DNA from: Cheilinus undulatus
Taxonomy: Eukaryota; Chordata; Actinopteri; Labriformes; Labridae
Direction of reading: 5' to 3'
Length of the DNA stretch: 64,000 nucleotides
NCBI RefSeq assembly: GCF_018320785.1
Contig: NC_054875.1
Span: forward strand, 33,361,157 to 33,425,156
Positions 11,201 through 22,276 of this stretch are shown in pieces. Position 1 is the first letter of the stretch. Every line of letters begins with the position of its first letter. The notes beneath the pieces were generated by a model. It saw nothing but the letters and a program-made list of their open reading frames with translations, had not been told where the DNA came from and ran no database searches. The position numbers and the translations under genes are program-made.

Positions 11201-14200
11201 GGCTACCAACTGAACCAATCCATACCCTTTAGGCTGAAAAGATTATCCTGCTTGATCTCACTTTGATCTTGATTTTGTTCCTTTTCATTCTTCCCTAAAA
11301 TGGTCTTCCAGCAATGTTCTGGGAGTGTCATGATTGCTCATGTAGGGGATTGTAAACACTGATAAATGCTATCTTAATCTCTGAATGTCAAACTGGTTTT
11401 CTTGTACTGAACCTTCTCCACTCCTGCGTTGTGTTTAGGTGAAGGCTCTTGAGACCAGTTTTGCCCAGGACCCTGACCCATCAGGAGAAGAAGTGGACCG
11501 ACTGCGATGTGAGACCAAGATGACCAGACGGGAGATCCACGGCTGGTTCGCTGAGAGGAGGAAGAGAATGGCAGCTGAGAAAAGGAAAGAGGAGGCGGAG
11601 CGGGTGTTAAGAGAGGAGGAGGGGGAGGTAGACGGGGAGGAGAGACAGAAAGAGGATAGCTCAGGAGAACCTAAAGTTAACCCCATTAAGATCAATCTGA
11701 AGATGCTGAAGGTGACAGAAGCCAACGGCAAAGCAGAGGGCGAAAGCTCCAATAGCCCCGCTTTACCCCTTCAGTCCAGCAGCACATCCACATCTTCCCC
11801 ATCCACTACTCCCAAATCCCCCCAGTCCTCCACCTCGACGCTCAAACCCTCCAACTCCCCAAAACTCACAGCCATGCGGGGTAAGAAGACGGCAGAGCAG
11901 CTGCAGCTGCTCAAACAAGTCTACGCACGGACACAGTGGCCCAGCGCCACCCAGTACGATGAACTGATCTCAGGAACAGGACTGCCCAGACCTGAGGTGG
12001 TACGCTGGTTCGGGGACTGTCGCTACGTGCAGAAGAACGGACAGCTGAAGTGGCTCGAGTCTCACCAGAACACGGCTCTGGAACAGGATCTAAAGAAGGG
12101 GAATGAACAGATTCTCCAAGCCCACCTGGACGCCCATGGTAGACTGGAGGAGCCACAGGTAATCATGACCACCAGTTTGTTCACAAATAACCCTCTTAAG
12201 TGGTTCAACAGCTGTGAAAAACTAAAGCTTGAGAACCATGTATAAATCAGTGCTTAAAGATATTACAAGATGTGAACATTTTACCAACTTTTTCTGCAGA
12301 GGAAAACATTCTTACATCCTATGAAACTGTCCGTGCTTAACTGGGCTTTGAGGAATCCCTGTTCATAACTTCTACAGAACATGTAAAGTAATTTATCTGT
12401 TTTAAAAACCAGATATGTCATGGACTTTCATCCAAATAACTTCATAGCAGCACACTGAAAGACAGTCACTTCCTTATTGAGTTAAATTGGCATTGGGGAC
12501 TGATTAGCTTATTAGAAATGCAGCTCAGGAAGCAAAACTGAACCTTTCAAGTGATTGATTTGTATAAAAATTGTGGTTCAGTTGTATTTATATTTCAGTT
12601 GCACTCTGGTGTTTGTGAGTTGTCTCCAACTAAGGTTTTACATAATCAAATCTGATGGTCAGATGAAAAACATTTTTAAAAAAGTGGCATTTATAACCAC
12701 AGCAAAATCAGCATTTACTAACAGCTAAGTTTAAACACACCTTGGATTTGGATGTTTTAAGTTATTGTGAATTGCTGTAAATTCAAGGAAATGTAGAATT
12801 AACAATAAGAGTTAGGTCTTCCTATTCTTCTGCCACTTAAAAAAAAAAAAAAAAAGTGAGGCAATTCTACAAAAAATTATATTATGAAATAAATTGAAAA
12901 TTAGGCACCGATGGCCTGGTATTTACCTCGTGCCCCATGTATGTGGGCTGCATGGGTTCAAGTCCGGCCTTTGGCTCCTTTCCTACATGGTTCTCCCCCA
13001 CTCTCTCATCCCTGTTTCCTATTCTATCCACCGTACTCCTCTATCAATAAAGGCATAAAAAAAAACAAATTATATCCTAAACAAATAAAAGTAAATCATT
13101 CCCTGGCTGTTTTGTTCGATTTCTGTTGCTTTCTTGGTGTATTAATTGAATAAATGCAAATGCAAAATAAATCAAAATTATGGGAAAGTGAGTCTTAATT
13201 ATGAGATAAAAGTCTAAATCAGTGGTACTAAAAGGATCCGGCCTTAGGACCCACCACATGCTGTAATGTGAAGTAGGGACCCAAATGTATGATTTATGTT
13301 AAATTAATTCAACAAAATATGCAGAAATTTGGACCTTGGAAGGAACACAACAAAAGGCTGAACAAAGAGACTGGGAGGACACACATGTAAGCGTTTGATT
13401 TCACTGTGTTTTACAATTATCACACATTTTGGTTGTTTTTTTTGAAAGGTGACAAGACATTTACAAATTATTATAACTTTCTAAAAATGTTTCCGTATTA
13501 AAATACCAGGATAAATAAGTGAAAATGTCAAACAAAACAATCAGGATTTACTCCTGCACAATAAAGTAGTAATATCAGTGATATTTTGCCTGTTTTTTTT
13601 CCCTGAAATCGGTTCATGACCCACTGAAAGACCCACCAGTTGAGAACCACTGGTCTGAATAATGCAAAGTTTGTCATAACTATGAGATGGAAAGTAAAAA
13701 ATATTAGAAAAATTTAAATGATCAGTCATCATTTTGAGATAAAAAGTCAAAATTATGAAAAGGAAATAATGATTTTGAGATTGTAAATCCGAAAAATAAA
13801 TGAGATTAAAACTCATAGTAATGAGACAAAAATGTGAAATCATGAGATAAAAAATTAGAATTATTTTAAAAAATCAGAATTTTCAGATATATTGTCCTAA
13901 TAATGAGATTAAAAGTTGAAATTATTGAAAAGGTCAAAACAAAAAGAAAAAAAGTTGAATCTATGAGTGAAAGTCAAAATTTTGAGAAAGTAAGTCATAA
14001 TTATGAGATTGTAGATGAAACCATGAGGAAAAAAGTCTTTATGATTATATAGTCATATTAAGTTCAAATGAAGACAGTAGGTCAGAGTTATGAGACACAA
14101 AGTCATAATTTTGATTTATAATCTCTTAATTTTGAGATTTTTCTTCATAATTTAAATTTTTCTTCATAACTGACATTTTATCTTATCAGTTCATCTTTAT

Positions 14201-17143
14201 ATATCGCTGTAAGACTATCAATCATAATTTTGACTGTGACTGTTATTTCAGAATTATGATTTATCGTATCTCATAATAGTACTAACTAGCCTATATCTTA
14301 CAAAAATGAATTTATACATTAAAATTTTGCCCTAAGATTTTTTTTAAAGAACTGCCTCATTTTTATATTTTTTCTTTTTTAATTGGCAGAAATGGTCTTC
14401 CATAGATTCTTTCACATTAACATGAAACAAACTTTTTTGCCACAAAGTGATGAGCAACAGCAGCTTTTACATGAGTAGTGAATAACCTACAGCAAGAGGT
14501 GGCTGTGTAATTTAATCTAAAAGACAGCTAATTACTAATATTTCAAATGTCAACATTGATCTGATAATTTTAGGTTGTAGTCAGAACAGAAAATGTTTCC
14601 ATTACATTAAGATAACTATAAAGAAATCTTAATCTACTAAAGAGATGAAAATATTCACATCTCAGCCCTGCACATCCTCTAAGTCATAGCAGAGCACTAG
14701 AACTGTCTCTTCTTGATCCACAGTTGCGGGAACTGTCCGAGGCAAGCGGTCTAACAGCGGACCTGGTTCGATACTGGTTCTCTACTAAGTCGTCTTTGAA
14801 ACAGTTGGAACAAACTGCCACTGCTCCAGTTGCTCAAGGTGCTGCAGCTGAGCCACAAACAGGATCCTCCCCTCTGGAGCCGCAGCCAGGGGGTGGGACG
14901 GAGGAGAAAATGGAGCAGTCGGTGTGTGGTGTCTCAACAGAAGCGGAGGAGGTCAATGCTGACGAGACTGTGGATCCTACTGAAGGTAGTCTTTGAGTTG
15001 AGGAGTCTGTAGGATGTGTCATACAGAGAGTGTTCTTTCAGGATACACTAAACATGGCGTAAAACATTAAAAGAGATCCACTTTGAGTTTATTTACTCAA
15101 CTTGTTAATCTGTCATCATTTTTATATCAGTCAATACAAAATGGTCAAAAATAACATCCACAACCCGGATCAGTATCTTGGATATGCTTCTTTCTGACTG
15201 GGTAAACCCTTGAGATGTAAAATTGACAGTGTTTTTTAAAACTTAATCAGTAATTTCACCATTAAAATGGTTTGCACAATCAGTCAATTTTTATTCAGAT
15301 TTCTTATATTGTCACACTGAAATGTTTCAGATCATCAAACAGATTTAAATGTTAGATAACGATAATCCAATTGAATACAAGATGTAGTTTTTAATCGATG
15401 ATTTCATTATCAAGCGAGTAAAGCATCCAAATACTAGCCCTGTGGGAAAAAGTAATTGGCCTCAACAACTGCAGGTAACTGGCCATGAGTCTTCACACCA
15501 TGGTGGAGGATTGTTGTCTCACTCCTCTTTGCAGAATTGTCTTAATTCAGCCACATCAGAGGGTTATCCAGCATGAATGGCCTGTATAAGGTCATGCCAC
15601 AGCATCTCAATTTGATTTACATCCAGATGTTGCTTAGGCCACCTCAAACCTTCATTTTGTTTCAAGCCATTCAGAGGTGGACTTGCTGGTGTGTTTTAGA
15701 TCATTTTTCTGCTGCATACCCCAAGTAAGCTTGAGCCTGAGGTCACTGATGGCCAAACATCCCCCTTTAGGATTTTCTGGTAGAGAGCAGAATTCACGGT
15801 TTGATCAGTTAAGGCACACCGCCCAGGTCATGAAGCAGTAAAGCAGCCCCAGACCATCACTGTACAACCAACATGTCTGACTGTTGGTATTATGGTCTTG
15901 TTTATGAAATTAGTTATGATGGGACACACCCCTTCCAAAAACTTCAGTTTAGGTCTTGTCAGTCCACAGAATATTTTTCCAAAAGTCTCGGGGTTCATCA
16001 GGATGTTTTCAGTCAAATGTGAGACAAGCCTTTGTGCTGTTTTTTGGAGCAGTGGTTTTGGCCTCGAAGCTCTCCCGTGGATGCCATTTTTTCCCCACTT
16101 TCATTCTTCTTATTGAATCACAAACACCAACCTTAACTGAGTCAAGTGAGGTCTGCAGGTCTTTCGGTGTTGTCCTTGGGTTTTTGTAACCTCCTGGATG
16201 AATTGTTGATGTGCTGTTGGAGAAATTTTGATAGGCCGAACAGTTATGAATGCCATGATTGTGTTGCTTTTTGGGATATTGTAGCCTATTTCACTTTGTC
16301 AGACAGGTTCTAGTTGAGGAAATTCTTGATTCAGGTTCCCAAAAAATATGGTTAATAACAGTGAATTCATGATTTCAAAAGGGGGGCAATTCCTGTTTCA
16401 CATAGGGCCAGGTAGGTTTGGATGGCTTTTAGCCCCATTATAATCACAATCTTCATTTTTAAAACTAAAACTTGTATTTACTCGGGTTCTCTTTGTCTAA
16501 TACTAAAATTTGTATGATCTAAGACATTTAAGTGTGACAGTATGTAAGAATCAAAAAGGGGACAAACACTGTTTCCACAGCACCATAACATATGGAAAGT
16601 ATTTAGTTTAATGATTTAGTAATAGGGCAAAATAATAGAAAAATGTCTTGGGTTTTGAGATTTAAGTCATAATATTGTAGGAATATAGATTTGAATTTAC
16701 AGGAATAGTCATGAGAAAAGAAATTTGTCATATTATGAGATTTATATTGTAAGTTATCAAGGTTCAAATTAACATGCCTGATGACGATTAAAAAGATTAA
16801 AGTTAAGAAATGCAACATTAATGTTTCATAAATTTATGACTCCAATAAAATTAGTAAAATTAATATCCTAATCTCAAAATCTTCTCTCTAATATTCATTT
16901 TAATTTGTTTTTTAATTCTGATGGGGTAAACTTGATGTTAAATGAAGATCATTGTAGATTAATCGCAACCACACCATGTGTAATTGTCTTTTAGATGGAG
17001 CAGGCAAATGCGCACAGATCATAATTATAAGTAACAAGGTGTGCTGTGACTGAAGCATGATGAGAAAGACTTATACATGTGGAGCTTGTTGTCATGGTGA
17101 TGGATTTTTAATTTCTTTTTTAATTACAACAGGAACTGAGTGA
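7502..17143 (+). CDS. zhx3: Zinc fingers and homeoboxes protein 3 (whole spliced gene)
   Basis: ZHX3 is a nuclear, dimerising transcriptional repressor that works with ZHX1 and NF-Y partners. Coding joins are 7502-8233, 8314-8421, 8515-10059, 11439-12158, 14724-14985 and 17133-17143, giving about 1125 residues (human about 956). Visible features are two C2H2 fingers (C69/C72/H85/H90 and C101/C104/H117/H122) and five homeodomains at about 302-361, 644-702, 786-843, 941-1000 and 1017-1058. The first homeodomain has FPYPTKAELCYLTVVTK and KIWFTAQRLKQG, which are specific to ZHX3 rather than ZHX1 or ZHX2. The start MASKRKST matches the family start and has a good context (ACCATGG). A Ser/Asn-rich linker at 465-640, with a predicted SUMO motif I608-K609-L610-E611, explains most of the extra length. 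Convergent plcg1 supports orthology. The last join is the least certain part. Confidence 0.95.
8314..8421 (+). CDS. zhx3: zhx3 coding exon 2
   Basis: Encodes residues 245-280, a Ser/Thr-rich linker. It is exactly 36 codons and phase 0 at both ends, flanked by an 80-nt and a 93-nt intron, so skipping it would keep frame. Acceptor TTCCTACAG, donor CCCCAAG|GTAGAT. Confidence 0.88.
8515..10059 (+). CDS. zhx3: zhx3 coding exon 3
   Basis: Encodes residues 281-795: homeodomain 1, the long Ser/Asn-rich low-complexity linker, homeodomain 2 and the first part of homeodomain 3. The start VMIPLSSIPTY is collinear with mammalian ZHX3. It is 515 codons, phase 0, ending CATCAG|GTGAGA. Confidence 0.95.
10060..11438 (+). 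other. zhx3: zhx3 intron within homeodomain 3
   Basis: AT-rich with no coding exon seen. The ends are AG|GTGAGATC on the left and AG|GTGAAGGC on the right, so the same AGGTGA occurs at both splice junctions. It splits homeodomain 3. Confidence 0.8.
11439..12158 (+). CDS. zhx3: zhx3 coding exon 4
   Basis: Encodes residues 796-1035: the rest of homeodomain 3 (ETKMTRREIHGWFAERRKR), an acidic stretch, PIKINLK, a Ser/Pro linker and homeodomain 4 (GLPRPEVVRWFGDCRY). It is 240 codons, phase 0. Acceptor TTGTGTTTAG, donor CCACAG|GTAATC. Confidence 0.95.
12904..13068 (+). mobile_element. tRNA-derived SINE
   Basis: The head resembles a tRNA promoter: an A-box-like GATGGCCTGG and a B box GGGTTCAAGTCC about 45 nt on. 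A pyrimidine-rich body follows, then AATAAAGGCATAAAAA. The same AATAAAGGC tail ends two - strand copies in this window, at about 40704-40869 and 51257-51390. Confidence 0.75.
13220..13652. mobile_element. hAT-type MITE
   Basis: The termini are CAGTGGTACTAAA and its near-inverse TTGAGAACCACTG, typical of vertebrate hAT elements. The flanks are GTCTAAAT (13212-13219) and GTCTGAAT (13653-13660), an 8-bp target duplication with one change. No coding frame. It lies in the zhx3 intron before exon 5. Confidence 0.8.
13660..14300. repeat. Degenerate AT-rich minisatellite
   Basis: Diverged tandem units of about 20-25 nt built on AAAGTCATAATTATGAGAT alternate in spacing and orientation. Similar units occur at about 13160-13210, before the hAT MITE, and weakly at 16640-16870. 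The MITE therefore seems to have landed inside an older array. Confidence 0.6.
14724..14985 (+). CDS. zhx3: zhx3 coding exon 5
   Basis: Encodes the recognition half of homeodomain 5 (LVRYWFSTKSSLKQ) and an acidic tail, from residue 1036. Acceptor TTGATCCACAG. The donor used here is CTGAAG|GTAGTC at 14985/14986. If it is not used, the frame reads three more residues to a TGA at 14994-14996 and the protein ends EGSL. Confidence 0.85.
15433..16586 (-). mobile_element. Degenerate Tc1-like transposon
   Basis: The - strand between about 16016 and 15828 still reads a Tc1 transposase piece: ENILMNPET, then IIPTVRHVGCTVMVWGCF, the conserved segment before the second catalytic Asp in Tc1 transposases. 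Stops and frameshifts break the rest. The ends look like imperfect inverted repeats (left CCCTGTGGGAAAAAGTA, right AACACTGTTTCCACAGCA). It sits in the last zhx3 intron. Boundaries are approximate. Confidence 0.75.
15828..16016 (-). pseudogene. Tc1 transposase remnant
   Basis: A 62-codon fragment of the DDE domain within the element at 15433-16586, identified by TVMVWGCFTAS. It covers under a fifth of a normal transposase of about 340 residues and cannot be functional. Confidence 0.75.
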
Positions 17144-18310
17144 AGAGGCCCTTTGTCTGAGGATTGGGGGTTCACAACGCAGGTGGTCTTTGTGTCAGCA
17201 GTCTGAGGGGAAAACGGCAGATGCTGCTGTAACAGGATCACTGGATGGACCTTGAAAAACCATCCTCACCCATCCTTACTCACCCTCCTTCCTCTACCCC
17301 TGGAGGTAGGCATGACCTCCCCCGCCACGTGAGATGGACGCTAAAGCCACTAACCCCCACTACTTCTGCAATCCATCCATCCATCAGACACCACACCCAG
17401 TCCCTGCCCTCCTTTCTCCCGTTCTGTCGACTCCTCCGCCACGCTACACAGACCTTCTCCTGTATCCTCCCATCCGCCATTTTCCCTTCAGAAGGAAGTT
17501 CCAGCCCAGACTGAAGCATGGATGTGGAGGAGGGAGGAGCAGCGTTTCTCTGACGTGTTTGTTCTGTCTGTCTGCTGGGATGGGTGTAAAGGAGGAAAAG
17601 AAGTAGACTTGGAGAAAGATGAGGAGGGAGAAAAAGGAGAAACTGAGACCATCAAGAGTTCTGTGGTTTAGGTTTGGACACTTACCAACCAAACTGAGAT
17701 CAGTCGAGGATATCGGGGAGTTAAAACCATTCTGAGTTTGTTTAAGGGTACGAAAACTGCTCTGCTTTGCTGCAGGGTGCTTGCCTTGGCCTTACAGTAA
17801 ATCCATTTATTTTTCTATGGTGTCATTCTCATACTCCTTTCCCCATCAAATTGCACTCACACTTTGACTTCATGCTTGCAGCTTCCTCTAGATGCTATCC
17901 AGGCTGCTCATAGTGTCTTATGTGAAACACAGCACTGATCTTCATTTGACTTTTCTTCTTTCTTTTTATTCTTACCTGTGCATAATATTTGGACATTTAA
18001 CAGTCCGATTTGGAAGAAAAACATCCAAAGAAGGCAAGCACCCTGCTGTTGAAACGAAACAAAAAAAAGAGAAACAAGTGAAACACTTTAGTAGAACATC
18101 TGGAACCTGGTTTGTGTTTGTAGCATCAAGTGCTTCTTTACGTCACTGACGTGTTCGTTCGTTTGTATTTATGGGACTTTCCTATGAAATAAATCTGACT
18201 GTAAAAGAGCTGTGAACTTTTACCAGAGTTCCTTACTTAGGCTTGATGTATAATTTTTACAGGTGGTATTTGCAGAATAAACAGAATGTAATAAAGTTGT
18301 GGCTTTGAGT
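17133..18310 (+). other. zhx3: zhx3 terminal exon and 3' UTR
   Basis: The acceptor TTTAATTACAACAG ends at 17132. Joined to 14985, the frame reads GTE and stops at 17141-17143, so this exon is almost entirely 3' UTR. Poly(A) signals AATAAA lie at 18188-18193, 18276-18281 and 18290-18295, giving a likely end near 18210 or 18310. Confidence 0.6.
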
Positions 18311-19460
18311 CGAATGGTGTACATTAAAGATGAGGATGCCTGATCGTGAGAATGACTAAAACAATGCTTTGGTTATGGACAGCATTAATATAGTACTGTG
18401 TGAATCTGATAGCTGGTTTAGTTTAAGTTGATGCTTTGGGGTCACTGATGCAAAAGGTGTTGGGCAAAACATGAGTAAGCCAATATATCATCGTCCTAAC
18501 ACGTGAGAAAGCTATCAACTCACTGGTGCCAAATATCTATTTATAGAAAAATGTGACTCCCTATGACTTACCCTGAACTTCAACTTTTCAGGGTATTTTT
18601 ATATTATTTGGGGGTGTAAAATTTGCCTAATTATATGATTAAAAAAGCAATATGTCTACAAATGCCCCATTTGTTTCTTCCTACCAGGGCAGTTAAAGTA
18701 ATTTTGAGGCCTTACCAATATGAGGCCTCTCTCATTTAGATAAAGGCAATCTGCAAGTGAATCAAATATTTTGAAGCATGTTTTCAGGTGACAAAGTCCA
18801 TGGACTACAGGAAGTACCTGCATGTGAGATATAACAGCCAATAATACTTCATCAGCTCAGAGAAGCAAATACTTACTCAAACTCTCTTTATTGCTTTATT
18901 TTAACATCTGCAGACCAGGTGGGATATGTAAAAATTAAAATATCAAGCATTTAGACCCCCTTCACTTTTTCAAAGTTGGTATTTTGCAGCCTGATGCCAC
19001 TTTTTTTTCTCAATCTACTCATATATATTTCCATAATTTAGTCTTAATCTAGGAACATCAGCATTTTTACACTTGATTTGTTTTTTAAAAAAATCTAATT
19101 TTATTCTTCTGATGTGAAACAGTTAAGTCAACCTGCTTTGAGACTTTGTAACACGTCTAAGACTTTACATTTCAGTATTTTCCAACTATTTCTGGCATCT
19201 AAAACAGTAATTCCCAAACCTTTATCCCTAGAGCCTCGCTACTTCCATCCAAGAAAAGCTTATATGAAAAAAAGGATGCACTGCTGTCAAAAACCAACAT
19301 CAATTTGAAATGTTTCCTCTAAAAAAAATTCCTAAGACTGTGGGCCTACACATCTTCATATTACCAAATGATTTCTATAAACAGGTTTTATCTTGATTTA
19401 AGTCCATATTCGCAAACCTAACATCCAGAGTAAAAAAGAAAATAAGACAAAGAAGTGTAA
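18311..19460. other. Gap between convergent 3' ends
   Basis: Nothing coding is seen. AATAAA on the - strand (TTTATT on +) occurs at about 18886-18899 and 19473-19478, so the plcg1 transcript may end near 19455 or run on to about 18870, close to the zhx3 poly(A) site. Confidence 0.45.
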
Positions 19461-22236
19461 AGTAGTAAGTATTTTATTTACTTTTCAGGCTTGAATATGT
19501 TTCATATGAAAGGCAAAATTAAAATGAGCTCTTTTCCTCTCCATAGTTTAGGCACATTACAGAAAGGCATTTGTAAATGACACCATGAGGGACAAAAAAG
19601 AAAAAGTAAAAAAATGATGACATAACTGAAGGGCCCTGCACACCCACAGAGAAGCTCTGAGTTATTCTGGTTTCTAAGACCTCTGAACACCTTGTTTCAG
19701 ACAGTAAGAGTAACAGCAAACTGAGCAGAAGAGTTATGAGGAGTTCCTGACTGTCAAAATAAGACAACACAGCGGACTGGGTATGGCATGGCTGTGCAGG
19801 TATCAGAAACCCAGTGGTGGCTGAATGATGTGGCTTTAATGTGAAGTGTACACAGACGGAGGCACATAGACGTTGGCTGACAGATCAGCTATAAGAGCGA
19901 TGCAGCGGGGGGGGTGGGGTCAATGATTACCATTCGTTAATTAAGAGGGAGCAGAAAAATAATTCAAGGGAGCTTTGAGGTGCAAACACAACAAGATGCA
20001 AAAATATTTTCATTAAGTCCCCTGCTTTTACCTCAAGACATACCATATGGCTTTGGCGCATCTCAGTGCTCAAACACTGACTGAAATACTGAATTATATC
20101 ATAATGTCATCACAAATGAGCAGAGAAAACACTGTTTCTGACCCAAACCTGGAAAGATTACACCACAGACTATATGTGAGAATTCTCTCAGATTTAAAAA
20201 ACAAACTCCCCTCTCCCAGGCACCTCAAGGAAATCTACAGCTCCCGTCACACCACAAATGCAGGACTGAAGACCTGAAATTTACCTCCAGAGAAGTGTGA
20301 ATTACCAAGTTAGACTAACATCCATGAGACTGAGCCAAAATGAGAGGCTGGATAAGGGAATTCTAAACCGTAGCCATCAGCCAGTTGTTTACACAAATCT
20401 GTTTATGCGCAGTGGGAATCTAACTTTAATTCATGGCAGTGTAACTTAAAATTGCCCCAGTGGTTTATGGGAAGCCTGCTTTGTACAACAGAGCAGAGGA
20501 AAACTCCAGGATGTTCTTAACGTCTTTGTAGAGGAGTTACCAGCACGGTGTAATCTGCATGTTTTCTTCAAGCATGCTTTCATTCGTGGTCTCTATTCAT
20601 TGACAACACTGAATATCCTTTCAAACTTAGGGGACAAATTTATAAGTAAAGATGGCCTTTTGCAACAAAAACATCCTTAAAAAATACTGAAATTAAGTAG
20701 CAACATTTTTTATACCGAAACATTAGCGCTGTGTCTGTTATGGTCAACTAATAAAACCCTGAATTTAAAGGGCTGTGAATCCTATTAAGACTTGAAATGT
20801 TCTAAGAATAATCACACTCCAAATCAGTATTCTATTATGATTATTGAAACGCAGGCCTTTTAAGTTAAAGGTGTAACAGTAAAACCATATTAATTCCTGG
20901 AATTATAAGTATTATAAGTCAGCAACTTTGAAACTCACACAATGTTGGCATTTAACGATGTCTTTAAAACTGATCATATGATCAAATATTAATGTGTTCT
21001 TTTTCCACGACCTTGCAGCTGCATGATCCATCCTTTCAATGTGAACTGCCAGTAAAAAGGCCTATAAACATCTAAGTAAACAAAACAAACAAACAAAAAA
21101 TGAGTCCTACATGGATCCCTGGTCTTGCTTTTTCACATTGTGGCATTTGATCCAGACATGATCATATCAAAGAGTAGGAAGACTGTCAAGGGGGGCACAA
21201 GTTTAAATGTGTCTGGCATGTAAAGGCGCCTGCGATGCAGGAAAGTGGAATGATGTGCCTTTTTTTTTTTTTTTTTTTAGGAATGTTGGTTTAAATTAAA
21301 AAAGCATGCATGTGAGTTTGAGAATGTAAAAGTCACATGATGCTGCCTGCTCTCTTGCTGCTTTTAACACTTAAAGGCTATGACTTCTTGATGTCATCAA
21401 AGAGCAAGAATTACATTTCCCTCCACGTAATGAGTGTGAGTTAGACTGGAGGAGCGTTATTTCCTCCTCAAAGCAGAGAAGAAACAGACAATAAAATAGC
21501 CGTAGAGAGCCCTCGTGTTTTACACATAAACATCTAAAAAAAATAGTAAAGTCACATTATGAATGTTTAAAGGTTTAAATAATTATAATAATTAAAAACA
21601 TGGAGACAGAAGCTCTTTGAGAGCAGGTCAGCTGCTGCTGTTCTCTGGCCAACAGCACAGCAGGAATAAATACATATATTCATATACGCCAAATAGAGAA
21701 GAGCAAAGAAACCTAACTGGAGAACAGTTTCAAACTGATACCTTTAAGAACACCAACTCTCTCTCTCTCTCTCTCTCCTCTTAGCCTCCACACCAGGTAG
21801 CTGCTGTGCACACCTTAGAAACACATGAGAGGACATCTCGCCTCCCAAACCTCCAGTCCAGAGCTGGAATTTCTTCAGCTTCTCCTGTGAATGTCCCGTT
21901 TCTTCTTCCTGTCTGCAGCTTCCACTTCCTCTCCTGCCTTTCTCACCCCCTCTTCTCTGATGTCCGAGTCTCTCCTTCTGGAGTGGTGAGGAGGCTGGGC
22001 GGCAGGGGGGGATAGAGAGGGAGAGTGAAGGAGAGGGATGGGGAGCAGTTGGGAGAATGGAAGGGAGGGAGAGCTGCCTGAAATGTAGGCCAAAGCGGTG
22101 GTGGGCGTTTCCATGGAAACAGTGTTCACAGCAGTCAGTGACATCATCAGTACGGGGAGAGGTGACTGGGTGAGGAAGGGTGGGAGGGTATGGGTTTAGG
22201 GGGGTGCAACAGAAATACATCCTGATTGGTTTGGAC
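19461..22236 (-). other. plcg1: Probable plcg1 3' UTR
   Basis: It follows the plcg1 stop codon at 22239-22237 with no good further exon. The first - strand AATAAA after the stop that I found is at 19478-19473. That implies a 3' UTR of about 2.8 kb. It contains a CT run (about 21758-21778) and a T run (about 21260-21279). The transcript end is inferred. Confidence 0.45.
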
Positions 22237-22276
22237 TTAGACGCGGTTCTCTCCACCCACTCTGGTCCTCCGCATC
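22237..22276 (-). CDS. plcg1: plcg1 coding exon 32 (terminal)
   Basis: Residues 1301-1313 ([13 protein letters not shown], human end RRTRVNGDNRL) and the stop TAA at 22239-22237. Acceptor TTCACCTCAG. Confidence 0.93.

Noticed and set aside
12904..12980. A true tRNA gene
   Set aside because: Box-like motifs are present but the stem pairing is poor and a SINE body and tail follow; the same holds for the copies near 33398 and 40869.
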